From: Porphyromonadaceae bacterium UBA4702
GTDB lineage: Bacteria; Bacteroidota; Bacteroidia; Bacteroidales; Muribaculaceae
Reading direction: 5' to 3'
Assembly (NCBI GenBank): GCA_002404675.1
Contig: DHKE01000058.1
Span: 6,264-14,796, forward strand
DNA length: 8,533 nucleotides
The notes below the pieces were generated by a model. It did no database searches, was not told the origin of the DNA, and worked only from the letters and a program-made list of their open reading frames with translations. Both the position numbers and the translations under genes were made by a program. Shown piece after piece: positions 1 to 7,338 of this stretch; within the stretch, counting starts at the first letter, position 1, and every line of letters begins with the position of its first letter.

Positions 1-276
1 CGCTGGCCGAGCGTGCGCCGTGGCGAGGAGAAGTGGATATTCCCCTACCAGGAGAACGCCGACGCGACGTTCAACTCGTCGCTGCTCTTCGAGCTTGGCG
101 TAATGAAGTCATACGCCGAGCCGCTGCTGCGCCAGGTGCCGCACGATGTGCCGGAATACAGCGAGGCGAGCCGTCTGTTGCAGTTCCTCGACTGTTTCGA
201 TGCCGTGCCGGCTGACCAGATACCCTCGACCTCGCTGCTGCGAGAGTTCCTCGGAGGGTCGCTGTTCCATTATTGA
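1..276 (+). CDS. Uridine/nucleoside kinase, C-terminal fragment (5' end outside the window)
   Basis: This is the last 91 codons of a gene that begins before the window; the frame is open from base 1 and ends at TGA 274-276. The segment reads RWPSVRRGEEKWIFPYQENA near the left edge and ends LLREFLGGSLFHY. I recognise this from memory as the C-terminus of the large Bacteroidota nucleoside (uridine) kinases, whose family members carry an N-terminal TGS-like region and a P-loop kinase domain and phosphorylate uridine or cytidine in pyrimidine salvage. The P-loop and substrate-binding residues lie outside the window, so activity cannot be judged here. A GTG at 13 could be mistaken for a start, but the homologous reading continues upstream of it. 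mgtE follows after 34 bases with no visible terminator, so the two are probably co-transcribed. The family call is fairly confident; the exact substrate is not shown. Confidence 0.8.
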   Translation, partial: RWPSVRRGEEKWIFPYQENADATFNSSLLFELGVMKSYAEPLLRQVPHDVPEYSEASRLLQFLDCFDAVPADQIPSTSLLREFLGGSLFHY

Positions 277-310
277 CAACCTCATACGCCTCTCTCCGTA
301 ACGCCGTATC

Positions 311-1672
311 ATGAAAGAGTTTACGCAGACCGACATAGACCGCATCGAGGAACTCGTCGATAACCACGACGAGGTGCAAATACGCGAAATTCTCGCCGAG
401 CTGCACCCCGCCGACATCGCTGAGGTCATTCGCGTGCTGTCGCTCAAGCAAGCCGAATGGCTCTTCAACCTCATCGATGACAAGGAGCAGAAGGCGGACG
501 TCCTAATGGAGCTCGACGAGGAAGATCGCAAGAAGCTACTCGAGGGAATGGACTCTGAACAGATAGGCCAGTTCATCGACCTGCTCGACACCGACGATGC
601 GGTGGACCTGATACAGGAGCTCGACGAGGAGGACCGCAACGAGGTCATACAGCACATCGACGACGTGGGCCAGGCCGGTGACATCGTTGACCTGCTGCAA
701 TATGACAAGGACACCGCCGGCGGCCTGATGGGCACGGAGTTCATCATGATCAACGAGAACATGTCGATGCCTGAGAGCCTGAAGGAGATACGCCACCAGG
801 CGGAAGACCTCGACGACATATACTATATATATGTGGTGGACGACGAGCGGCGGCTGCGCGGCGTGCTTCCGCTCAAGAAGCTCATCACCCACCCCTCGGT
901 CTCCAAGGTCAAGCACGTCATGGATGTTGACCCGGTGTCGGTGCTTCCCGACACGCCGGTTGAGGATTTGGCTAAAGACTTCGAGAAATACGACCTCGCG
1001 GCTATGCCCGTAGTTGACAGCATAGGCCGCCTGATAGGGCAGATTACCTTCGACGACGTGATGGACGAGGTGCGCGAGCAGAACGAGCGTGACTACCAGC
1101 TCGCGTCAGGTATTACCTCCGACGTGGATGCCGACGACAGCGTGTTTGCGCAGACCAAGGCACGCACGCCCTGGCTGCTGCTTGGCATCATCGGCGGCAT
1201 CGTAAATTCACTGATACTCGGCGGCTTCGAGAGCCAGATAGCGCAGGTGACCGCACTCGCGCTGTTCATACCGATGATAGGCGGCACCGGCGGAAACGTC
1301 GGCGTGCAGGCCTCGGCTATCGTGGTTCAGGGCCTTGCCAACGGCCGCCTCGAGCTGAGCAGCGCCAGCCGCCAGATAGGCAAGGAAGTCCTTGTGGCTC
1401 TGATGAATGCCGTCGTCATTTCAGTAGTCGTGGCTATATACAACCTGATAACCATGCCGGACAACCCGGGCGTGATGCTTGCCGTCTCGATTTCGCTGTT
1501 CATGGTTGTTATATTCGCCTCGGTGTTCGGCACGGTGGTGCCTCTGGCCCTGGAACGCATGAAGATAGACCCCGCGCTCGCCACCGGCCCGTTCATACAG
1601 ATTACCAATGACGTGGTGGGCCTGCTCATCTATGTGGGCATCTCTACGTGGGTGCTTTCGTTGTTCCAATAG
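311..1672 (+). CDS. mgtE: MgtE family magnesium channel/transporter
   Basis: This is an inner-membrane Mg2+ uptake protein of 453 residues, the usual family length. The cytosolic N domain (about residues 1-135) is very acidic and helical, with ELDEEDR occurring twice 36 residues apart (67-73 and 103-109). Two CBS domains follow (about 140-197 and 203-262), then a linker helix (QNERDYQLASGI) and the membrane part from about residue 287, with five likely helices. The pore-region motif GGTGGNVG is at 324-331. In the last helix the segment ITNDVVGLLIY places an acid at D434, matching the conserved Asp that binds Mg2+ in the pore of Thermus MgtE. In the family, the N and CBS domains bind Mg2+ and close the pore when cytosolic Mg2+ is high, so control is mainly at protein level. 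I see no Mg2+ riboswitch in the 34-base leader. mutS starts 12 bases downstream. Confidence 0.95.
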   Translation: MKEFTQTDIDRIEELVDNHDEVQIREILAELHPADIAEVIRVLSLKQAEWLFNLIDDKEQKADVLMELDEEDRKKLLEGMDSEQIGQFIDLLDTDDAVDLIQELDEEDRNEVIQHIDDVGQAGDIVDLLQYDKDTAGGLMGTEFIMINENMSMPESLKEIRHQAEDLDDIYYIYVVDDERRLRGVLPLKKLITHPSVSKVKHVMDVDPVSVLPDTPVEDLAKDFEKYDLAAMPVVDSIGRLIGQITFDDVMDEVREQNERDYQLASGITSDVDADDSVFAQTKARTPWLLLGIIGGIVNSLILGGFESQIAQVTALALFIPMIGGTGGNVGVQASAIVVQGLANGRLELSSASRQIGKEVLVALMNAVVISVVVAIYNLITMPDNPGVMLAVSISLFMVVIFASVFGTVVPLALERMKIDPALATGPFIQITNDVVGLLIYVGISTWVLSLFQ

Positions 1673-1684
1673 CCAGTACATGAC

Positions 1685-4357
1685 ATGAAGAAAGTCGTTG
1701 AGACTCCGTTGATGAAGCAGTACATCGAGATGAAACAGAAGCATCCCGACGCGATACTGCTTTTCCGCGTGGGCGACTTCTACGAGACATTTTCCGATGA
1801 CGCCAAGGATGCGAGCAGCATACTCGGCATTACCCTAACGCGGCGTGCCAACGGTGCGGCGCAGTATGTCGAGCTGGCCGGCTTCCCCCACCATGCCCTC
1901 GACACCTACCTCCCCAAGCTGGTGCGTGCCGGCCGCCGTGTAGCCATCTGCGAGCAGCTCGAAGACCCCAAGACCACCAAGAAGCTCGTCAAGCGCGGCA
2001 TCACGGAACTGATCACGCCGGGGGTCAACACGTCGCCCTCCTCGCTCGACCAGCGCGAGAACAATTTCCTTGCCGCAGTGCATTTCGGCCGCCATGCCAT
2101 CGGCGTGGCGTTTCTCGACATCACCACCGGCGAGTTCCTCTGCGCCGAAGGCTCAGACGAATACGTGGACAAGCTGCTGTGCAACATCGCGCCGCGCGAG
2201 GTGCTGCGCATGCACGGCACACGCCGGCAGTATGAAGAGGCGTTCTCGCTGCGCTCAAGCGTCTTCGAACTCGACGACTGGGTATATACCGCCGAGGCCG
2301 CGCACGAGCGGCTGCTGCGGCAGTTCGACACCGCCTCGCTCAAAGGGTACGGCGTGGACGACATGCCCGAGGCCGTTGTCGCCGCCGGCAGCATACTATA
2401 CTACCTCGACCAGACGTGCCACACCCACCTGCAGCACATCACAGCCCTCTCGCGCATCGACGAGAACCGCTACGTGCGCCTTGACCGCTTCACCATACGC
2501 AACCTCGAGCTCGTGTCGCCAATGGCGCAGGAGGGGAAGAGCCTCCTCGACATCATCGACCGCACAGCCACCCCCATGGGTGCGCGGCTGCTGCGCCGCT
2601 GGCTGCTGTTCCCGCTGCTCGACGTGGAGGCCATCAACAGCCGCCTCGACACGGTCGAATACTTCTTCCGCGCCTCGCAGCTGCGCGACAACGCACAGGA
2701 CACCATACGCCCTGTCGGCGACATCGAGCGGCTAGTGTCGCGAGTGGCATCCATGCGCGTATCGCCGCGCGAGATGCTGCAGCTGCGCGACGGCATTGCC
2801 GCTTCGGCACGGCTGCGCCTCCTCTTCACCGGCTGCGGCTGCCCGCACCTCGAGAAGCTCGCGTCCACAGTCTCTCCCTGCGAGGCAGTCGTTTCACGCA
2901 TTTCCGACACCCTGTGCCCCGACGCCCCGGCTGCTTTGGGCCGGGGCGACAGCATCGCCGAGGGGGTGAACGCCGAACTCGATGAGCTGCGCCAGCTTGC
3001 CGCTCACGGCAAGGAAGCCCTCAACGCCATACTGCAGCGCGAGATAGAAACAACCGGCATACCCTCGCTCAAAATCTCGTTCAACAACGTATTCGGCTAC
3101 TACATCGAGGTGCGCAACACCCACAAGGACAAGGTGCCGGCAGAGTGGATACGCAAACAGACGCTCGTCAACGCCGAGCGGTACATCACCCCGGAGCTGA
3201 AGGAGTACGAACAGAAGATTACCGGCGCGGAGGAACGCATAGCCGAACTCGAAAGCCGCATATTCGCCGACCTCGTGGCGGCGGTGTCGCAGAGCATCGG
3301 CTGCATGCAGCGCAACGCCTCGGTGGTGGCGCAGACAGACTGCCTCCTCTCATACGCCGCCTGCGCGGCGGAATACAACTACTCGCGCCCCACGGTGGAC
3401 GACTCCCTCGTCCTTGACATCACCGAGGGGCGGCATCCCGTCATCGAACGCCGCCTCCCCCCGGGCGAGCCGTACATCTCCAACTCGCTCACCCTCGACT
3501 GCGACCGCACGCAGATCATGATGATTACCGGCCCGAACATGAGCGGAAAGTCGGCACTGCTGCGCCAGACCGCCCTTATCGCCCTGATGGCGCAGGCAGG
3601 CAGCTTCGTCCCCGCACAGGCCGCGCGCATCGGCGTGGTTGACAAGATTTTCACCCGTGTGGGCGCAAGCGACAACATATCCTCGGGCGAATCCACGTTC
3701 ATGGTCGAAATGAACGAGGCGGCGGCGATACTCAACAACATGAGCCAGCGGTCGCTCATCCTCTTTGACGAGCTGGGACGAGGCACTTCCACCTACGACG
3801 GCATATCCATAGCCTGGGCGATAGTCGAGCATATCCACGAGAACGGCTACTGCCGCCCGCGCACCCTTTTCGCCACCCACTACCATGAGCTCAACGAGAT
3901 GGAACACAGCTTGCCGCGCATCGCCAACTACAATGTCTCGGTCGAAGAGATCGGGGGCAAGGTGGTGTTCCTGCGCAAGTTGCAGCGAGGCGGCAGCGCA
4001 CACAGCTTCGGCATCCATGTGGCGCGGCTCGCCGGCATGCCCCCCTCGATAGTCCGCCGCGCCGGCCAGGTGCTTGCGCAGCTCGAGGAGGCGCGGCGCG
4101 AGGGCGACGCAGACAAGCTCGCAGACGGCAGCGCGAAGAACGGGAAGAAGACCGCCGCCGGCCCCAAGGCTTCCAAGGCTGATGTCGCCGGCATCGGCGC
4201 GGCCAGAGAGGGTATGCAGCTTTCCATTTTCCAGCTCGACGACCCTCTCCTCTCGCAGATACGCGATAGCATCCTCCATCTCGACATTGACAACCTCACC
4301 CCATTGCAGGCACTGACCACGTTGCACTCGCTGCGGTCGCTGCTCACGGGGAAATAA
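1685..4357 (+). CDS. mutS: DNA mismatch repair protein MutS
   Basis: This 890-residue cytoplasmic protein binds mismatches and small loops in DNA and uses ATP to become a sliding clamp that recruits MutL. The mismatch-reading Phe-x-Glu motif is present as F32-Y-E34 in RVGDFYETF. The connector, lever and clamp regions follow; the clamp carries [20 protein letters not shown] and the downstream [10 protein letters not shown] segment typical of true MutS rather than MutS2. The ATPase has Walker A GPNMSGKS (616-623), Walker [12 protein letters not shown] (692-702) and the switch ATHYHEL (730-736). Residues about 806-838 are a Lys/Ala/Gly-rich low-complexity linker, and the tail ([16 protein letters not shown] onward) matches the Bacteroidota C-terminus. 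At 890 residues it is slightly longer than E. coli MutS (853), partly because of this linker. All catalytic elements are intact. It is packed between mgtE and the protease gene, probably in one transcript. Confidence 0.97.
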   Translation: MKKVVETPLMKQYIEMKQKHPDAILLFRVGDFYETFSDDAKDASSILGITLTRRANGAAQYVELAGFPHHALDTYLPKLVRAGRRVAICEQLEDPKTTKKLVKRGITELITPGVNTSPSSLDQRENNFLAAVHFGRHAIGVAFLDITTGEFLCAEGSDEYVDKLLCNIAPREVLRMHGTRRQYEEAFSLRSSVFELDDWVYTAEAAHERLLRQFDTASLKGYGVDDMPEAVVAAGSILYYLDQTCHTHLQHITALSRIDENRYVRLDRFTIRNLELVSPMAQEGKSLLDIIDRTATPMGARLLRRWLLFPLLDVEAINSRLDTVEYFFRASQLRDNAQDTIRPVGDIERLVSRVASMRVSPREMLQLRDGIAASARLRLLFTGCGCPHLEKLASTVSPCEAVVSRISDTLCPDAPAALGRGDSIAEGVNAELDELRQLAAHGKEALNAILQREIETTGIPSLKISFNNVFGYYIEVRNTHKDKVPAEWIRKQTLVNAERYITPELKEYEQKITGAEERIAELESRIFADLVAAVSQSIGCMQRNASVVAQTDCLLSYAACAAEYNYSRPTVDDSLVLDITEGRHPVIERRLPPGEPYISNSLTLDCDRTQIMMITGPNMSGKSALLRQTALIALMAQAGSFVPAQAARIGVVDKIFTRVGASDNISSGESTFMVEMNEAAAILNNMSQRSLILFDELGRGTSTYDGISIAWAIVEHIHENGYCRPRTLFATHYHELNEMEHSLPRIANYNVSVEEIGGKVVFLRKLQRGGSAHSFGIHVARLAGMPPSIVRRAGQVLAQLEEARREGDADKLADGSAKNGKKTAAGPKASKADVAGIGAAREGMQLSIFQLDDPLLSQIRDSILHLDIDNLTPLQALTTLHSLRSLLTGK

Positions 4358-4368
4358 ACAGACACACG

Positions 4369-6360
4369 ATGCGCAGACCTCCACTCTTCCGGCTGATGAC
4401 AGCTCTGCTGTTTGCCCTGCTTCCGCTGGCGGCACTGGCCCGTCCGGCGCGTCCCGGCATTATTCCGGCGCGAAACAGCGACGGCTCTGTAACAGAGGTG
4501 CGCATCTACGGCGACGCACGCTTCTCATACATGACCTCGCCCGACAGCGCCACGCTTATGGTCTGCGGCGAGGACGGCATGGTCCGCCCTGCCCTCGGCA
4601 GCGACGGCGGCCCGCTCACGCCTGACAGCATCACGCTCTCCCGGCATGCCTCGCGAGGGCTGAAAGCCCCGGCTCGCGCCGCGAAGTATGACGAGCGCGG
4701 GCGCTCATATTTCAACACTCTTGGTCATGGGCTGCGCTCGCTCGTGGTGCTGGTCGAGTTCCCCGACAAGAAATTCAGCATGAACGACGCGCAGTCGTAC
4801 TTCACGCGGATGCTCAACGAGCGCGGCTTCTCCGACAACGGCGCGCGCGGCTGTGCCGCCGAATACTTCGAAGACTGCTCCGGCGGACGCTTCTCACCGG
4901 TGTTTGACGTTACCCGCGTGGTGACGCTGCCCTTCCCCTCGTTCATGTATTCCGGCAAGCCGTATGACACCAAATTTGCCGGCATAATCAAGTACGCCGT
5001 CAGCGAGCTGTTGGGCGAAGTGGACTTCGCCCGCTACGACACCGACGACGACGGCGTGGTGGACAACATACACTTCATCTACAGCGGCTTCGGCGCGGCA
5101 GACGGCGGCAGCGCCACCTGCATCTGGCCGCACAGCAGCGTGTATGACGGCGAACTGTCGGCAGACGGCAAGAAAATATCCCCCTACTCGTGCACCAACG
5201 AGCTGCGCAACGACGGCTCTCGCGGCGGCATCCCCGACGGCATCGGCGGCTTCTGCCACGAGTATGCCCATGTCCTCGGGCTGCCAGTCCTCTCGCGCTC
5301 GCTCAACAATACCGACAACCACACGCCCGGCGACTTCTCGCTTATGGACAGCGGCTCGTACAACGGCGACGGGAACTGCCCCCCGGCCTTCTCCGCATAC
5401 GAGAAATGGGTGTGCCGCTGGCTCGAATACGAGGAACTGGAAACCCCGGGACACGTTGACTTGCTTCCGGGCAAGGGACTGCGCTTGTCGCTCTGCAACG
5501 CCGACGGCCTATATCCCGACGAATATTTCATTATCGAGACCCGCGCCGCTTCCGGTTGGGACGAGTGCCTGCCGCAGCACGGCATCCTCTTCTGGCACAT
5601 CAACTATGTCGATATGTTCTGGGAGAACAACACCGTCAACTGCTACGGCATCTCGCACGTCACCACCGTGCAGTGCGATGCCGGGCACGACGTGACCGCG
5701 TGGCCCGGCATATACGAATACTCGTGGATTGCGCCCGTCCCGGTGAGCCTCCTTGTCCCGGAGAACACCCCAAAGTCGATGTTCACCCCCGTGCTGACCG
5801 GCATAGTGTATGACAGCGCGACAGGCACCGGCAGCTTCGACTACGCCCTCGACGGCGAATATCCCGACTTGACAACGACAATGCCGCCGCCGGCCCGCCT
5901 CGGCGATGACACCCGTGACCTGCGCTTCGAGTGGAAGACTCTCGCCCCAGGCACGCAATACGTGCTGTCCGTATGGCGCGAGGGGAGGACGTTCCAGAAA
6001 CTTTACCTGGACGGCTGTGACTACTGCCGGACTGCCGGCTCCGAGTACCGCATCTACGGCATTTCTGACACGGACTGGAACATGGGCTGGACGGCAGACC
6101 TCTACGCTGTGGACCAGCTGCCGTCAGGGATGCCTTCGGCACGTGTCGAGTTCGTACCGGCGGAATGTGAGCCGTGGGCAGGGGTCGATGACGTGCGCCC
6201 GGACGCGCTGTCCGTACGCGGCGGAAACGGCACAGTCACCGCCCCCGAAGGCGCGCAGGTATACACCTTGCAGGGCGTGCCGACAGGGCGCGACAGCCTC
6301 GCTCCGGGTGTCTACATAGTCCGCTGCGGAGGCTCTGTGGCCAAGGTCTTGGTCAAATGA
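4369..6360 (+). CDS. Secreted M6-family metalloprotease with altered GLPD motif and T9SS-like C-terminal tail
   Basis: This 663-residue protein begins with a clear signal peptide (hydrophobic LMTALLFALLPLAALA, likely cleaved after A24). A propeptide-like region follows, then an immune-inhibitor-A-type (M6) zinc protease domain. It holds a Ca2+-loop-like DTDDDGVVDN (224-233), the zinc helix HEYAH (297-301) followed by VLGLPV, and a Met-turn-like SLMDSGSYNGDG. The family normally has GLPD after the helix; here position 307 is Val. Residues about 498-600 look like a fibronectin-III-type beta domain (FEWKTLAPGTQYVLSVWR). The last ~58 residues (VYTLQGV... LAPGVYIV... AKVLVK) resemble a type IX secretion or sorting tail, suggesting export across the outer membrane or surface attachment. 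It starts 11 bases after mutS. Targets are unknown; protein or peptide degradation is inferred from family. Because of Val307, activity is uncertain. Confidence 0.87.
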   Translation: MRRPPLFRLMTALLFALLPLAALARPARPGIIPARNSDGSVTEVRIYGDARFSYMTSPDSATLMVCGEDGMVRPALGSDGGPLTPDSITLSRHASRGLKAPARAAKYDERGRSYFNTLGHGLRSLVVLVEFPDKKFSMNDAQSYFTRMLNERGFSDNGARGCAAEYFEDCSGGRFSPVFDVTRVVTLPFPSFMYSGKPYDTKFAGIIKYAVSELLGEVDFARYDTDDDGVVDNIHFIYSGFGAADGGSATCIWPHSSVYDGELSADGKKISPYSCTNELRNDGSRGGIPDGIGGFCHEYAHVLGLPVLSRSLNNTDNHTPGDFSLMDSGSYNGDGNCPPAFSAYEKWVCRWLEYEELETPGHVDLLPGKGLRLSLCNADGLYPDEYFIIETRAASGWDECLPQHGILFWHINYVDMFWENNTVNCYGISHVTTVQCDAGHDVTAWPGIYEYSWIAPVPVSLLVPENTPKSMFTPVLTGIVYDSATGTGSFDYALDGEYPDLTTTMPPPARLGDDTRDLRFEWKTLAPGTQYVLSVWREGRTFQKLYLDGCDYCRTAGSEYRIYGISDTDWNMGWTADLYAVDQLPSGMPSARVEFVPAECEPWAGVDDVRPDALSVRGGNGTVTAPEGAQVYTLQGVPTGRDSLAPGVYIVRCGGSVAKVLVK

Positions 6361-6424
6361 CAGGGCAAAACATGCTGTATAACATAATTTAATCGGGTTT
6401 GGGCAAAAAAAGTCGGGCGAGTTG

Positions 6425-6455
6425 TTGGTAGATCGCGATAAACTGACTAACTTTG
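6425..6455 (+). promoter_or_regulatory. Bacteroidota-type promoter for the DUF177-rpmF unit
   Basis: TAACTTTG at 6448-6455 matches the Bacteroides -7 consensus TAnnTTTG exactly. A TTG at 6425-6427, in a TTGTTGG context, sits 20 bases upstream and fits the looser -33 element. Transcription would start a few bases after 6455, giving a leader of about 20 bases before the TTG start codon at 6483. The spacer after the protease gene (6361-6482) is visibly more AT-rich than the genes around it. It shows no convincing intrinsic terminator for the upstream unit and no other feature I can name. Confidence 0.65.
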
Positions 6456-6470
6456 TGGCACTTTTTTAAC

Positions 6471-6476
6471 GGAGAG
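6471..6476 (+). promoter_or_regulatory. Possible ribosome binding site deciding the TTG start of the DUF177 gene
   Basis: GGAGAG lies 6 bases before the TTG at 6483, within the range for a Shine-Dalgarno site. Bacteroidota genes often lack such sites, and most genes here show none, so this one is notable and may offset the weak start codon. Confidence 0.45.
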
Positions 6477-6482
6477 TTGAGA

Positions 6483-6977
6483 TTGGGAAAAATTTCGCAA
6501 TACGACCTGTGCCTTGCATCGCTCCCCGAAGGGAGATTTGTGCAAGACTTCAAGTGTGACGCCTCATTGTTCCGCATGATGGAAAATGAAGACGTCACCG
6601 CCGCGTGCGTGGATGTCCGCATGACCGTAGACTACCGCAACGAGTGCTACGAGCTGACATTCGCATGCCGCGGCAGCCTCGCCGTGCCGTGCGACCGCTG
6701 CCTCGACGATGTGGAAGTTCCCGTCGATACGGAATACCGCATGACGGTGCGATACGGCGAGGATTACGATGATTCCCGAGACGATCTGCTCGTGCTGCCG
6801 CAGAGCCAGACACACCTCGACGTCGCGCCGATAATATACACGACGCTCGCACTGTGCATACCCCTGCACAAGGTCCATGCCGAGGGCGGGTGCAACTCCG
6901 AGATGATGGCCCGGCTGGGCGAACACACAGCCCGCAGCGGCGGCGACGAGCCAGACGATACAGAACCAACTGAATAA
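6483..6977 (+). CDS. DUF177 (YceD-like) protein, upstream of rpmF
   Basis: This is a 164-residue cytoplasmic protein of the DUF177/YceD family, whose members sit next to rpmF in many bacteria and have been linked to 23S rRNA accumulation; the mechanism is not known to me. Two cysteine-containing signatures support the call: CRGSLAVPCDRCLDDV in the middle and the later APIIYTTLALCIPLHKVHAE followed by GGCN. The C-terminus is an acidic tail (GGDEPDDTEPTE). I place the start at TTG 6483, giving (M)GKISQYDL, because Bacteroidota homologues typically begin MGK. A purine-rich GGAGAG lies at 6471-6476, and the next ATG would remove the conserved N-terminus. An in-frame TTG at 6453 lies inside the promoter -7 box and is unlikely to be transcribed. 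rpmF follows after 24 AT-rich bases, so the two should be co-transcribed. Confidence 0.88.
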   Translation: MGKISQYDLCLASLPEGRFVQDFKCDASLFRMMENEDVTAACVDVRMTVDYRNECYELTFACRGSLAVPCDRCLDDVEVPVDTEYRMTVRYGEDYDDSRDDLLVLPQSQTHLDVAPIIYTTLALCIPLHKVHAEGGCNSEMMARLGEHTARSGGDEPDDTEPTE

Positions 6978-7001
6978 TAACAAATTAAAGACTATACAAC
7001 A

Positions 7002-7184
7002 ATGGCACATCCTAAACGCAGACAATCGCATACCCGCACAGCGAAACGTCGTTCACACGACCACGCACTTGTTCCGACACTCGCACTTTGCCCCAACTGC
7101 GGCGCATGGCACGTTTACCACACCGTATGCGGCGAATGTGGCTACTACCGCGGCAAGGTAGCTATCGAGAAGGCGGAAGCGTAA
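7002..7184 (+). CDS. rpmF: 50S ribosomal protein bL32
   Basis: This 60-residue basic protein is bL32 of the large ribosomal subunit. It begins MAHPKRRQSHTRTAKRRSHD, the usual N-terminal extension that runs through ribosomal RNA. A zinc ribbon follows, with four cysteines: CPNC at 30-33 and CGEC at 43-46. It is therefore the zinc-binding (C+) form; a cysteine-free paralogue used in zinc shortage, if present, is not in this window. Length is normal. It starts 24 bases after the DUF177 stop codon and shares its promoter, the standard arrangement. Unlike the gammaproteobacterial order rpmF-plsX-fabH, no plsX lies between it and fabH, as in other Bacteroidota. Confidence 0.97.
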   Translation: MAHPKRRQSHTRTAKRRSHDHALVPTLALCPNCGAWHVYHTVCGECGYYRGKVAIEKAEA

Positions 7185-7191
7185 AACAGCA

Positions 7192-7209
7192 GCGTCCGTG
7201 ACGGAACGC
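7192..7209 (+). repeat. Compact RNA hairpin after rpmF
   Basis: GCGTCCG pairs with CGG-A-ACGC around a TGA triloop: GCGT 7192-7195 with ACGC 7206-7209, and CCG 7196-7198 with CGG 7202-7204, leaving a single bulged A at 7205. It begins 7 bases after the rpmF stop. There is no following T-run, so it is not a classic intrinsic terminator. It could protect the 3' end of the rpmF message or be chance in GC-rich DNA. Confidence 0.4.
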
Positions 7210-7301
7210 AGCCGATGTAGTGGATGATGCTGACGGCGCGGGGTGCAGGCAGGCTTTTGACCGCAGTTTGTCAACTTTCTGCTCCTCTCGCTTGTTACAT
7301 C

Positions 7302-7315
7302 ATTACTAATTACTA
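7302..7315 (+). repeat. Tandem ATTACTA x2 upstream of fabH
   Basis: Two perfect copies of ATTACTA (7302-7308, 7309-7315) are followed by ATACTA, a near third copy. The block lies 24-37 bases before the fabH start in the only strongly AT-rich part of the spacer. It may be part of a promoter or unstructured leader; its function is unknown. Confidence 0.5.
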
Positions 7316-7338
7316 ATACTATATCATTTCTGAATAAG

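Larger units (their letters stand above)
7185..7338 (+). other. rpmF-fabH intergenic region (154 bases) with several small elements
   Basis: This is the longest non-coding stretch in the window. From left to right it holds a compact hairpin just after the rpmF stop (7192-7209), a GC-rich middle, an inverted repeat TTGAC/GTCAA (7257-7261 and 7270-7274, 8 bases between), and an AT-rich block before fabH with a tandem ATTACTA (7302-7315). I searched for a TAnnTTTG promoter: CAACTTTC at 7272-7279 is a partial match, but the nearest TTTG (7256-7259) is only 12 bases upstream, too close. The region may carry a fabH promoter or operator, a leader RNA, or both; none is proven. Confidence 0.4.

Noticed and set aside
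109..819. 236-codon open frame on the - strand, very rich in Ser and Arg
   Set aside because: Antisense shadow of mgtE and the kinase end; the Ser/Arg bias follows from reading GA-rich acidic-residue codons backwards.
817..832. AT-rich, nearly palindromic patch inside mgtE
   Set aside because: It encodes the DDIYYIYVVDD strand of the first CBS domain; the Tyr/Ile codons explain the composition.
2070..2735. 221-codon + strand frame inside mutS
   Set aside because: Out-of-frame shadow made of Ser/Thr/Arg/Ala codons with no domain; the mutS frame is intact and conserved here.
3350..4435. 361-codon open frame on the - strand
   Set aside because: It lies opposite the most conserved part of mutS (ATPase domain). 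Long antisense frames are expected in GC-rich DNA, and its sequence has no recognisable domain.
6391..6419. Repeated TCGGG and an A-run after the protease gene, considered as a terminator
   Set aside because: The TCGGG copies are in the same orientation and cannot pair, and the run is A rather than T on the + strand.
6453..6482. Extended N-terminus of the DUF177 protein from TTG 6453
   Set aside because: This codon is part of the TAACTTTG promoter box, and homologues start at the MGK-like position 6483.
7256..7279. TTTG and CAACTTTC as a fabH promoter
   Set aside because: The -7 match is partial (6 of 8) and the spacing of 12 bases is far below the usual 19-21.
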